Source: Coturnix japonica (Eukaryota > Chordata > Aves > Galliformes > Phasianidae). From it: 64,000 nucleotides of DNA. The DNA lies in NCBI RefSeq assembly GCF_001577835.2, contig NC_029516.1, positions 94,771,840 to 94,835,839 of the forward strand, written 5' to 3'. The notes under the pieces are model-generated. The model was given only the letters and a program-made list of their open reading frames with translations, made no database searches and was not told where the DNA came from. The position numbers and the translations under genes are program-made. The first letter of the stretch is position 1; each line of letters opens with the position of its first letter. Below, one piece after another: positions 1 through 16,230 of the stretch.

Positions 1-585
1 GGTTGCAAAAACAAAATACTCATCAGTATTATAGTTATAATTTTGTGTTACTGAGCAACAGACAAATAAAATCCAGAACTCTCTTTTTATGCTGTCCTGA
101 GGATTTCTGCTTCCTTGTTTACCACTGAATTTCACTATGATTCTCAAAGGTTGCTGTTCATTGAATGATTTAATATTGCAGCAATGCTGGGTCAGCTGGT
201 TCTCTGATAAGTATATCAGTATTTGCTGAGTAAGCCCACAAACGGAATTTATACTCATGGAGGCAAGTACAAAAAATATAGAACATACTATGTCTTTCAG
301 ACTGAATTTCAGACTTTCAGATGGATTTCCATAGTTGGCAGTCTGAAAAAAATAAACACTTCTACCATATTCGCTTGTAGACTGAAGTCTGAACCTTTAA
401 TTTTCATTAAAAGAGCAATAGATAAGGAACCATTACATTATTACTCAAGTGTGACAGATTATCCTTTAAAACCTCTGTAGATATTCTATCACTGTTAAAA
501 GTATTAATAAATTGGTAATAATTTGTTTTGGATAGCTGGCACACTGTACACTGCTGGGAAAAAATTCTACTATGAAGAATTTTAC
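1..585 (-). other. GART: GART intron 4 (partial)
   Basis: AT-rich intronic DNA running off the left edge. I found no exon of the remaining GARS domain on the minus strand here. Confidence 0.8.
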
Positions 586-5836
<5,251 letters not shown>

Positions 5837-6377
5837 TCACCAGAGTTAGAAGTGTGAGGTTAGGAAAGCAAGAGCTTCATGGAGTGCAATGCTGGGTGCA
5901 AGGACCTCTGAGCAGTGCTGAATGTCACTTTGTTTCAGGTAATGATGTTTCTACTGGGGATTTGTTGGTTTTAAAAAAGAAGTACATGGAAAGACATAAC
6001 TGACTTAATGAGGTGTGATAGAAAATAAATGTCAAACACTGAAATAACCCACAGGGCTATCTTGTTTTTCTTTCATCAGACTGGCAACAGTTTGGAATTG
6101 GACTGAATCTGGGATATAAAAAAAACTTTGACTGGCCAGGCTGTGATTTGTAACTTAGACACATTTCTGGTGAATCCAAGCCTGCAAAAGATGAAGTCTT
6201 TAGTATTAATTAATTGTACTAATTGTACTAACATTGTCTTACAGAGTCAGAGGAACTGAACTGGAACCTGAGAAATTCTGGTAAAAATATCAGAAAAATG
6301 TCTGAATACTTCATGAAAGGGCAAGGTTAAGAGCAATGAGACAGGGAGATCAGCTCCACTCTTAACACAATGAATTT

Positions 6378-6580
6378 TAGAATCATAGAATCCTTAGAGT
6401 TGAAGGCCTGAGGCCCAACTCCCCTGCAATGATCAGGGACACCACAGCTACATCAGGTTGCCCCAGTGCCTGATTCAGCCTCACCTTCAAAGACTCCAGG
6501 GACAGGACATCAACCACAACACTAGGCAACCTGAATGGGGAAGCAGAACCTAACACAAATTCCCCTTGGAACTGAATGAA
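6378..6580 (-). mobile_element. CR1 LINE 3' tail, old copy
   Basis: Read on the plus strand it opens with AGAATCATAGAAT, the reverse complement of the CR1 3'-terminal repeat, then follows the CR1 tail (CAACTCCCCTGCAA, GGGACACC, CATCAGGTTGCCC, GACAGGACATCAACCACAAC). The element is therefore in minus orientation and strongly 5' truncated. Divergence from the younger copies in this window is clearly higher. Confidence 0.9.
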
Positions 6581-9344
6581 TCTCATAGGCTGTTCAGAGT
6601 TTTACAAGGCAAAGTTTTGCTAGCCTTTTCTTTTTTTAAAGACAGGTTTACCTCTATGTGTATTGTCTACATATTTATTGGTATAAGTCACCTCAAAATT
6701 GCCACCCCAGCAACAATACCACACAACTAGGATGGGAGTAGAAGATTTCACTAACACTGGGAAAGAACACTGGAATTCAGAAAGTATATAAAATAAGTAT
6801 GTATTTCTTTATGTGGAGGTCCTTGAAAAGCAAAGGCTAACTCCCAATGGCACTCAAAGAACAAGCTGCTATAGTCATGTTAGTCCAACCAAGCACATGA
6901 TACACACACAGATGATGAAACTGCACTTGTTAACGTCAGAGTTTTATCAGCAGAAGGCAAGGGGTGTCTGGAAAAGCCATTCAGTGAGGCATGGAGTGAG
7001 CAGCTATATACACGTGTCTAGCCCTAAATCCAGGAATAGTGTTCATTACTTCCAAAAAGTAATCTAAAAGCTCAAAGTCACAACACAGACAAAATAAGCA
7101 TCTAAACACATAAAATGATTTCAAGAATTGCAAGTGATAAAAACAAATACAGCTTTGTGTCAAAACTGGCATGATTTGCCTTGAGGACTTCGCAATGACA
7201 GCGGAGCAGTGCAACGTGCCTCCCTGCTGCACGAATCACCTCCCCTTGTTCAAGGGGAGGGATGTGGCCTTGGTAAGAGCCTCAGCTCCACGCAACACTC
7301 AGGCTCCCTGTTGCAATACCAGCATACGCAGTGCCTAACCCTTGGTCACTGGCCCTTGACCCATGCTTGCCAGTGTGTGCAGAGCCCTCCAAGGCAGGCG
7401 TGGGGGAAGGCCTCACACCACTGCTAGAGCACACAGAGACGGCAGCTCCCTTTGGGCTCAGAACTCCTGTGAGAGGGTGAGAGAGGGCTAGCACGATGTA
7501 CATCCTCAGCATGAGGAGAAACAGACTTACCCAAACCAGATTTCTAAAGGGAAAGTGATCTTACCAGAGGAATACCAGATGTTCAGCCAATTGATGGGGC
7601 AGGGCACGTGCTTCTTCCCCATCCCAGCTGCTAGTCAGACAGCTGACCCCCCTGCCAGTCCTCCAGGAACTACCCAGATAGCTCTGTAGATCCATCCCCA
7701 CAGAAACCCAGCTGTCCTAAGAGACTGGACTCCAAGGAAATGGCTTCTGCTTTGAGGGTTCCTACAATGCGCATGCTGAGCCTCGTTACTAAACCCAAGT
7801 CCTCCGCAATACACTGCAGCCCCCACGCATTTTAGAATGCACTCCCATGCCATTTCTTTATCTATTTTAACCCATTAACAAAGGACTGATTTGTTCAGAG
7901 AATGATAATTTTACGCAAAACATCCAAACAAAGATGCAAGAAACATGAATAGAAGGACAAAATGCGAACAATCAGCGCCGAGTTTTTAACAATGAACTAA
8001 ACACATCAGAGTTAAAACTTAAGTGTAGTTTCAGGCTGGGGGAGACCAATAGCTTTCTACTAAAACGTTTGACAAAACACATACTGCAGAGCTGCAATAA
8101 ACCTCTTGCATTCCTTAAAATAAGAAAAAAAAATACCTGGGAATAAAAATTAACAGTTATGACAAACTATTTGGGATGCAAAGCTATGGTAAACCTCTTT
8201 GATATTGCAACTGAAGCAAAAAAAAAACAAAAAACAACCATATATATATATGTATATATAAAAGACTAAGAGGCTGGCTACACTGAAGGGATATGTTAGA
8301 TGAAGACAGTAACCTAGGGCAAAAGAATGCTGTGTAAAAAAATAAACGTCATGTAGCAGACAGCTGTCCTACACTTAACCCAGCAAGCTTGTTTCTAGTG
8401 CAGTTCACAGTCATCATTAAATAACAAGTTTAAATATACATGACAGCATTTTTTGCAAGTGTATCAGAACTGAGAGCAGAGTTTCAAACCAAAATGGAGA
8501 ATCTACTTACGTTACCCTATGTGCTGCTGGTCTGAGGAAAGTAATGCTAAGGAGTTCAGGAGTGAAAAGAGAAAGGAGAAAAGCAGCCTCTAGTTAAAGT
8601 GTAGTGCCCTAATCCAGTATTACCACCCATTGATAACACTGCAAGCCTAGCCATTGGACAGGTCATTTCAGGTGGGAAAACAGAACAGAAACTCAAATAT
8701 GTATGGTTGAGAAAGGAACAGCAAAAACTTTATGGAGCAGAAGCAGCCCACTTTGTTGTTCCTGCACATTCAGAATAAATTCTGCCTCAATCAAATTCTA
8801 TTTTGCAGTAAAAAATATTCACTAATCAGATCATAAACATCCTCTATTTAAAGATGATGCTATGCATACTCCCATGAATATCAACAGCATGGAAGAATAT
8901 GATGTGTGGTGCATATTTATGCTCCATTAAGCCTCCTACATAAAAATATTAGGAAATGCTTCAAGATCCAGTGAAACTGCTGTCAGCTGAAGTAAATCAC
9001 CCTGCTTATAAATCAGCCAAACAATCCTTTTTCTTTCCCAAAAGTAGCATATGCTAATAGTTGTCAAACAAAAGTATATATAAGTAAAACATAAAATTTT
9101 ATATGGAGGCAGTTAAATGGAATAAACCAAACACCATATGTTCAAAAGAAAAATAATCATTCTGCAATAAAATGTGAGGGGAAAAAAAAATATGTTTTGG
9201 CCATTTGTTTTATTTTCAGGAACTCAACTTATTTGTGCATCCCCCAAATGGTATCCTAGCAACTTTTGTTGAGGGATGCAGCTTGACAAGAACTTCTTCT
9301 GGTGGCAATTTCAGTTTAGGAGGCCCAAATAAAAAACTCCTCTA

Positions 9345-9405
9345 GACCTCATTTAAGGGCTCTTGGTCAAACAGGACTTGCCCTTGGTGAAGCCATGCTG
9401 GTTTT
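9345..9405 (-). mobile_element. CR1 ORF2 fragment (reverse transcriptase region)
   Basis: On the minus strand this reads CAGCATGGCTTCACCAAGGG and on to a CAAGTCCTGTTTGACC stretch, translating as QHGFTKGKSCLT, a well-known conserved stretch of the CR1 reverse transcriptase. It is a short isolated scrap with no flanking ORF and directly abuts the tRNA-like sequence to its right. Confidence 0.8.
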
Positions 9406-9422
9406 TCAAAGTATTACGTACC

Positions 9423-9497
9423 CTTCCCATCAGGGAATCAAACCCTGGCCTCTCATGTGACAGGCAGAGATATCTAACCACCATACTATAACTGTCA
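9423..9497 (-). pseudogene. tRNA-Asp (GUC) pseudogene
   Basis: On the minus strand the order TAGTATGGTGGTTAGATATC, then CTCTGCCTGTCACATGAGAG, then AGGGTTTGATTCCCTG matches tRNA-Asp D-arm, anticodon arm (GTC in the loop) and T-arm with the GGTTYGATTCC B box. The 5' and 3' acceptor strands no longer pair (TGACAGT versus TGGGAAG), an extra base lies in the D-arm region and several stems have mismatches, so it is a decayed copy. No terminator T run follows directly. Confidence 0.8.
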
Positions 9498-12400
9498 TTA
9501 AAATGTCATTAAAAATGAAAAAATCCAAAAAAAGGGAAATTAAAAAAAAAAATAAATTCTTTTTACTTCGCTATTAACCCCGAAGTCAACAGTTTGTTTC
9601 CAAACGACCAAAAGCTGTTCACAAAGTAGACCATTTCTTCTAGGAGAATTACCACACGTTTTTTTTTTTTTTTTTTTGGAGGAAGTATGTGAAATCTTTG
9701 AATCTTCTCAGAAACAGGCAGAAGTCAAAAAGAATCTAAAGTGTGGTACATTATTACCATAAGTAAACATTATCTGCCTTTGTAAAGAAGGTATGTTTGT
9801 TTAAAAGATGTCTTAAAGACAGATGGCATTTTAGGCAAGGATCAGTTACCAAGTTCTTAGACAAAATAAGAACAGGAAAGCAAAGACAAGCTAATTACTC
9901 CAAGTATCTGAGAGGACATGAGAATACAGTGAAGGTGATTTCTAGAGTCTGTTCTGGAATTTTCCAGCAGCTAGTCAGCAAGGATGAGCATCAGGCTAGA
10001 GACCTTTATCCTCACCAGGGATGGGGCTCATTAAGAAGCTGGGCAACTCCTCCAAGAGGTCAGGGCCTTTGGACTGAAGAAAATGAAGAGTGCAAAACCA
10101 ACAATATATAACAGCTTTCCCTGTACTGGCTCCTCCACAAGGTACAGGGAGATTTCAAATACAGGCAGAAGTGAGATGAGACTATTAATTCAGTAGCTGC
10201 CCCTTCCCTAGTAATAGGGAAGGGACATGAGCCAACAGCTCCTATCGGAACTGATTCTGCACTCAGACTGGCAAGTTAAACTGAGCTCCTAAGCTGTATT
10301 AATGCAAAGCTTATGAAGATAGCTGTGTAAGTGTATGAATACAAACTCTTTAAGCTAAATCACAGCACCACTCATCCCTCTCTAAAAATATTTCTGCCAG
10401 ATAAATTGACTAACTGTGCGATCAACCAATAACTAGGGGCACTAAAAGCAAAGAAATGGGACAGCAGAGATGGGCAGAAAGAGCTAAATGTCAAGACCTG
10501 CCTTTTAAGCTGCAGCAATCTACTGCACCACTGCACGCCTAACATTTAACCATAGCTGCTGCCTAATTAAAAACTGCAGTACTTTAACTTTGCAACACTG
10601 GGATTGTGGTAACCTGATGAAGGCAGTCAGGTTTCTCTATACTGAATGTATGGCCCAAGACCACAGTGTCTTAACTCCTACTTTTCCTAGAGGAAAGGTT
10701 ATAAACCAGCTATAAAAGGGCTTAGCAGTGATAGCGCTTAGTCCAAATGCAAAGACACCAAGCCTATACCTTCCAGTGCCTGGAATAAAGCTCTTCTCAT
10801 CAAACTTTGGACTAAAGGAGAAATTTCACAGTTTCTCTTGAAGTTAGGCAAAAGAATAAAAAGAAATTAAGCTTCACAGGACACAGAAAGAACACAAAAT
10901 CAAAATGCTCTGCAATTCATGTGCCACTGCACAAAGCGTTCTAGACAGGAGTGTTCATGCACTTTTTCATAATCACTAACTGGATGAAATATTAAAAGAA
11001 TGGCTTGGAGCAGAAGCCAAACCTAGGACTTTCTCTGATCAACTTCAACAGCTGGACTGCTGTGTACTGACCCCCTGGAATCTGCCATCCTCTACTTGGC
11101 TACTGCACTTGCCAAATCCCTTCAGACTGAACCCAACTCTTCTGCTCTCTAAATTAACACAAATCAGAAAGCTGAAAATAGAGTGCACTACACATCATGA
11201 TGAATACACAAAGATTTTCATACATGTAAAGGCTATGAGTGCACGAAGATCTTGGTACACACAAGGAAAGCTCTCAGCTAGTGTTTACAGAGAACCTTTG
11301 TCAGCTTATGGATCCTGTTCAAGCTTGGATTAGAAAGAGAGGCTGAAATGCGCAGGGTATAGGTTGACCTACCAGTGTTTCACAGTTGGCTTGTGCTGGT
11401 CCTTGCTACTGAAGCCTTGTTATGGGTCCCACTCTTTTCTCCACCTCCAGTGTGTCCCAAGGATCAGGAAGGCAACAATGCTGGAAAACTAACACCAAAA
11501 CAGCAACTCAGAAAAATCTTAATTATAAAAAGGAAATGAACAGCACCCTCAGATCACTTGATTGTTCAAGGAGCCACAACCTGGGAGCCAACACCACTTC
11601 ACAGTGTACCTTCTCACCTAACTGCCTGTTTCACCTTTTGCCCCAGTGTGCTTATAGTCACAGGAACAGCCACACCAGGGAATCAGCCTTGGGTGAGGAG
11701 AGGATGCTTCTAACAGGGATGAGTTTCCTGAGAAAAGTCACAGTGCCACTTGTGCAGGCAGCGCTACCTGTGTGATGCAAGGTGCAGAAACAGCCACAAT
11801 GCCTGAACTGGCAGAATAGCCAAAACACAATGCAGCTGCAAGTTTAGTCTAAGGTAGCATGAAGCTCATACTTGTGAAAACTGATGCTGCCTTTAAGCTA
11901 TAACATTGAATTTCCTCAGGTTTCAATACCAGAAGGAGTTGCTTAAAGAGTTCAGAGATCTCCATAAACAGTTCTTCATTTATCATTAACTCCTGACCCC
12001 TAGAAGGCCTGAATCCTTATCCTGAAGTCAGGAATAAGCCATGGATCTTCCATGGCCTGAACTGATCATCTTTGAGACAGGCACTAATCTCCAAACAGCT
12101 AGACTGTGCATTTCTTAGGCAAACCACCACCAGGTTGTCTGTCTAGTACAAATAAGGAGCTAACGGTGTTGTTATTCCCCCTGACCCAAAGCACTACATT
12201 TGGATGACTGGAACTGTGAGAAAACTGAAAGCCCTCCTGTGTTTCAATAGAGGTTTGGAACTACTAATACGAACTACTGGGCTAGAACCAGAAGGAACGG
12301 GGAGGCTGAGGTAAGGAACATCCTTTCTATTTTGGCTATAAACAATGAAGCATATACTCAATCTGCTCATTAGTTTCAGGCTTCCACTAGATGAATTACC

Positions 12401-12719
12401 AGAGCAGGAGGGGGAGGTGGGGGGGTGTTACAAGTTGGTTGGTGAGCTCCTAGCTTTGCAAACACCAGGGCTAGAATTACAAGTTTACAAGTCAGCCAAA
12501 GTCCACAGCAAGAAAAGTCAAAAGTTGAATATTTACTTTAAAGCAAATATTTCACCATTTTTTTTTCTAAAGCCAAACAGAAGGAAAAGAGCATGAATAA
12601 CAGCTGCGTGCACTTTAAAATAATTCAAACTGCAGCACAGCTAGAAAAGATAGAAAACAACTGTCCCCAAAGTACATTCGGGGAGGAGGCAGTAGCTTTA
12701 AATGAAAATCAGACACCCA

Positions 12720-13080
12720 GCAGCAGCCATCGCTTCACATGGCTCCTTATCGCAGCGTGTGAGAGAAACACAGGGCACCAGGCAGGAGCCAGGCCCCGCC
12801 ATTTTGCATCGCGGGCAACGGGAGCACATGGCCCCGCCGCCGCCGCCTCGCCCCCCCGGCTTCTCCTCGGCGGTCAAGGCTCGGCCGAGGGGGCTGACCT
12901 CGGGAACGGGCTGCCTGCACGGCCCGAGCAGCCCGGCCTCCTGCAGAGCGAGAGATACACTTACTTTTCTTCGGGGGGATTTTAAGGATGGGGAAGGCAT
13001 GCTCCGCCGCGCCGCCCAAAACTACAGTACCCAGGGGGCGCAGCGTGGGCCCGGGGCGGGGGCTGAGAAGGGAAAGTAAA
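12720..13080 (-). promoter_or_regulatory. GART: GART CpG-island promoter
   Basis: The first GC-rich, CpG-dense stretch above the GART coding exons. It contains a YY1-type site (CCGCCATTTTG at 12,796-12,806, minus-oriented) and a ZNF143-like core (ACTACAGTACCCAG at about 13,021). Its position at the head of the minus-strand gene and the donor inside it fit the GART promoter. TSS position is inferred. Confidence 0.65.
12965..13030 (-). other. GART: Candidate GART non-coding exon 1
   Basis: On the minus strand the island ends in a strong donor, AAA then GTAAGT at 12,964-12,959. The first coding exon needs an upstream spliced leader, and this is the best donor in the CpG island. The upper border (TSS) is not visible, so 13,030 is approximate. 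Confidence 0.45.
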
Positions 13081-14555
13081 ACTGTGGCTAGGAAACCAAG
13101 GAACGGGCTTTTGCGTTTAAGTTCTTATCATCTAGAAATATCGTCGTTTCCATCTCAGCGAGCTGCTGGGCCCAGCAAGATCTTTGATCTGAAAAGCCGT
13201 ATCTGCACAGAGATGACTGTATGATTTTGCCTTAGGAGCGTGGCTCCAGAGTGCAAAGATGTACTTTACCTTAGTAGGATGGCACTGCAAAAACTGAGTT
13301 TGTTTTTGTGCCCTCTCAGCTAGAAATGCCCTGAAAAGCTTTCAGTGCTGTTAGCAGCCCTCTGGCTTGTATTAATAAAACCAAACAGGTTTGATCCTTA
13401 TGTTATTTATCTCCCAAGAATTTGTGTGAAAAACTCATTGTCCTTCGAAACTGGTTAATGAAATACAGGTTTAATAAAGATTATTGTGCATATTTTAGCA
13501 CAACTTTGGTTCTTGTTTCTAAAAGGAACTCAAATAGATACTCTTAGAGTAGTACCAGCAGCTTCAGAACTGCTATAGGTGAAGGCTTGGCTTCCAAACT
13601 GAATGCAAAATGTATCAGGAACAACACTCTGGCGTGGTAAGTTCCAAGTAAGGCTTCACTTAATTGATCAGAAGAGGAATCAGCACCTCACTGAGTGAAG
13701 GTATATAACTAAGGATGTTTTTCTTATTTAAAAGCAAATAAAATCAAAAATAAAGGAGGAATTCCTTTCCTATGGGATCTCCCTTTCTACCAAGAGTGAC
13801 TTTTGTAGTTAACTGTTTTCTGTTCACTTTTAGGCAGCTAAAAATGCAGCATTCATTAAAATCCCTCCCTGTTTTTCTGTTGTGCTTTACCCTAGTTGAT
13901 AGAGGCCTATTCTGATGGGGCTATCTCTGAAGTTAAGCTACTTGGAATGAATTAACTTAATTGAGAAGGGCTCTGTTCCTGAAGACCATCCACATAAGGG
14001 AAATTTAGATGCCTGAAACAAACCAAGTGAAGCATTTTCACTCTTGAGCTCACTGAATATCAGAAAATATGAATAATATCTAAATTCTATTTATGTGGGC
14101 ATGGCACGAAAGGTACTATTAGTTGTAAAAACGCCTCTTAAATAGAATTGCTCTGGGTTATGACTTGACATACATGTAAGCAAATTGACCCCAATACTGA
14201 GCCTGTTCTTTTTAAAATGTTCATATTAAAGCAGGTCACCTCCCAGCAATACACAGTAAAAAACAACACTGCTATTAAAGGGTTTTATTATTAAACTGTT
14301 AACTAACCTCCTCAGTTACTACTTCAGGGATGAGAGGAAAACCTATGGGGGGGAGGGGAGGGGTGAAGGTGAAATGGTGGGGGTCTTCCAGGGCTGAGAA
14401 TAGCAAAGTAGAATTTGTACACACGTATACAGTAGAATTGCTCTGTGAGAGGCATGGGGACACCCCCAGAACCCCTGGTCTGGACACCAGCAAAACACCT
14501 GAGAGGAGACACAACTTTCATGTGCTCGGTACTCACAGCGAAGGGGGCATTCATT
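13081..14555. other. GART-SON spacer, no gene seen
   Basis: AT-rich DNA between two CpG islands. No exon-like frame, RNA gene or recognisable repeat; there is a G-rich patch at about 14,347-14,362. Confidence 0.7.
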
Positions 14556-14788
14556 CACAGAATCACAGAATGACCCGGGTTGGAAGGGACCTCAAGGATC
14601 ATGTAGTTCCAACCCCCCTGCCTGGCAGGGCCACCAAACATACACCTTTACTAGATCAGGTTGCCCAGGGCCCCGTCCAACCTGGCCTTGAACACCTCCA
14701 AGGACGGGGCATCCACAACCTCCCTGGGCAGCCTGTTCCAGGGCCTAACCACTCTCCTAGTGAAGAACTTCCCCCTAACATCCCCTCT
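14556..14788 (-). mobile_element. CR1 LINE 3' tail, fairly young copy
   Basis: Plus strand begins CAGAATCACAGAATGACCCG and follows the CR1 tail through GGTTGGAAGGGACCTCAAGG, CAGGTTGCCCAGGGC, CCTGGCCTTGAACACCTCC and CTGGGCAGCCTGTTCC. Minus orientation, 5' truncated at about 233 bp, and closely similar to the copy at 62,542. It sits between the GART and SON promoters. Confidence 0.95.
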
Positions 14789-14799
14789 CTTTCTTTGTT

Positions 14800-16230
14800 C
14801 TTTTCTCCCCCATCCCGCGGGGCTCCCGCCCGGCCCCGCCGCCATCCCCCGTAGCACATGTGCGTGTCACAGCCGAGCTGCCCGGCCCGGCGGCGGCGGG
14901 GGAGGGCGCCTTTCGCATGGAGCCGTTCGCTGTGTGAGGGCAGCGCGTTGCCGGGCCCTGTGATGCAGCACTCGTGCGCGGGCAGGCCCCCCTGCTAGGC
15001 GCTGCCTGCGCGCTACACACGGGGCGGCGGAGGCGCGGGGCTTGGCCCCGCTCCATGGAGACCAATGGCATCGCTCCCACCCACCCCCACGGGCCCCGAG
15101 CCCGCCGGCACGCACAGCCACACGCCTCAGCCCACCATGGCCCCAACGCCGCCGCCGCTCGGGCACTCGGCGAGGTGAGTGGCTGTCCCGCGGAGGCCCG
15201 GCCGGCTCTGGCACCCGGAGGCGACCGCCATCGCGACGGGGGGAGCGCGCGGGGAGGGTGGTGTGTGTGTGTGATGGGGGGGGTGTGCGGCGCGAGGGGG
15301 GCCTGTAGGGCGGCCATCACGGAGCCATCCGCCCCCCCTCCTTGCCGCTCTCCCCGGCGGCCGAGGCGCGGCGTTGCGGTTCGCGGGCTGCCAGAGGCCG
15401 GCAGCGGGCGGCGGGGGGTGCGCGTGTGTTTTGTGTACGGATGAGTTCTGCGTAGCCACGGTTAACGGTTTTATTCGTTATGGCCGTTGTTGGAGGGCAG
15501 GGCAGGGCCGCGACCGCTCGGCGGGGCTGTGCTTGTGGATGGGGTCGAGAAGGGGGACTGTTGGCGGGCCGGGGGGGGCAGGGTGAGTGCACCAACATGG
15601 CGGCGCGCTACCGCCGGGGGGAGGGGGAGCCACGGGCTTCACTGAGACACGAGACAGCGCGCCCCCCCCCCCACCGGAAGTCATCCAGGGCTGCCACTCT
15701 ATGGCTGTCGCTGAGTGCTAGAGCGGCCCTGCGAGCGCCCGCTGCTACCCGCCCACTATTGCGTTACGCCGCGCCGTGACGGCAGCCAATAGCGTGAGGG
15801 CTTACGGCCAGTACGTCAGCACGGCTGTCGTCCGCCCGCTGCCGCGGTGCATTGTGGGATAGGGGAGGCCTCGCTTCTCGGCAGGAAGGAGCGGCGCTTT
15901 GGGGGGGGGGCCGGCGGGGTAACGCTGTCATGGCGACTAATATCGAGCAGATCTTTCGCTCTTTCGTGGTTAACAAATTCCGGGAGATCCAGGAAGAGCA
16001 GCAGCAGCAGCACGGCGGGTAACGAGCCGCGGTGGGGAAAGAGGAGCGGCCTGGGCCTAGGGCGCGGGAGGAAGGAGGGGAAGGAAGGAGGGCTGAGCGG
16101 GGCGCGGGCTCCGCCTCGGGACGGCGTGAGGCGGAACGGACCTGGGGCTTAGACGGGTCGTATTAGCTGCGACGTGGCCGAGGCCACAGGGGGTGGCGGC
16201 CTTGCGAACGCCTTCAGCGTAAAGAGCCTG
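14800..16230 (+). promoter_or_regulatory. SON: SON CpG island and promoter
   Basis: 1.4 kb CpG-dense DNA covering SON exon 1. Visible sites near the start: YY1 type AACATGGCGGC (15,594-15,604), ETS type ACCGGAAGT (15,673-15,681), CCAAT (15,786-15,790) and a CRE-like ACGTCA just after 15,800. No TATA box; this is a typical dispersed housekeeping promoter. Strong donor consensus sequences at 15,175 (GAG then GTGAGT) and 15,583 suggest that upstream leader exons are possible. The many long frames across this island are GC-driven open frames, not genes. Confidence 0.85.
15930..16018 (+). CDS. SON: SON exon 1 (coding part)
   Basis: ATG in good context (CTGTCATGGCG). Encodes MATNIEQIFRSFVVNKFREI followed by a glutamine run and HG, nearly identical to human SON over the first 20 residues. 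Donor GTAACG at 16,019; ends in phase 2. Confidence 0.96.

Noticed and set aside
12593-13079. Several frames of 90-130 codons near 12.7-13.1 kb
   Set aside because: Overlapping on both strands in a CpG island; no known protein.
14330-14857. 174-codon plus-strand frame and minus-strand companions
   Set aside because: Runs through the CR1 tail and flanks; CR1 tails lie outside or at the end of ORF2 and this strand is antisense to the element.
14775-15320. 181-codon minus and 156-codon plus frames in the CpG island
   Set aside because: GC-rich DNA lacks stop codons; compositions are Pro/Arg/Ala noise that differ between frames, and no family resembles them.
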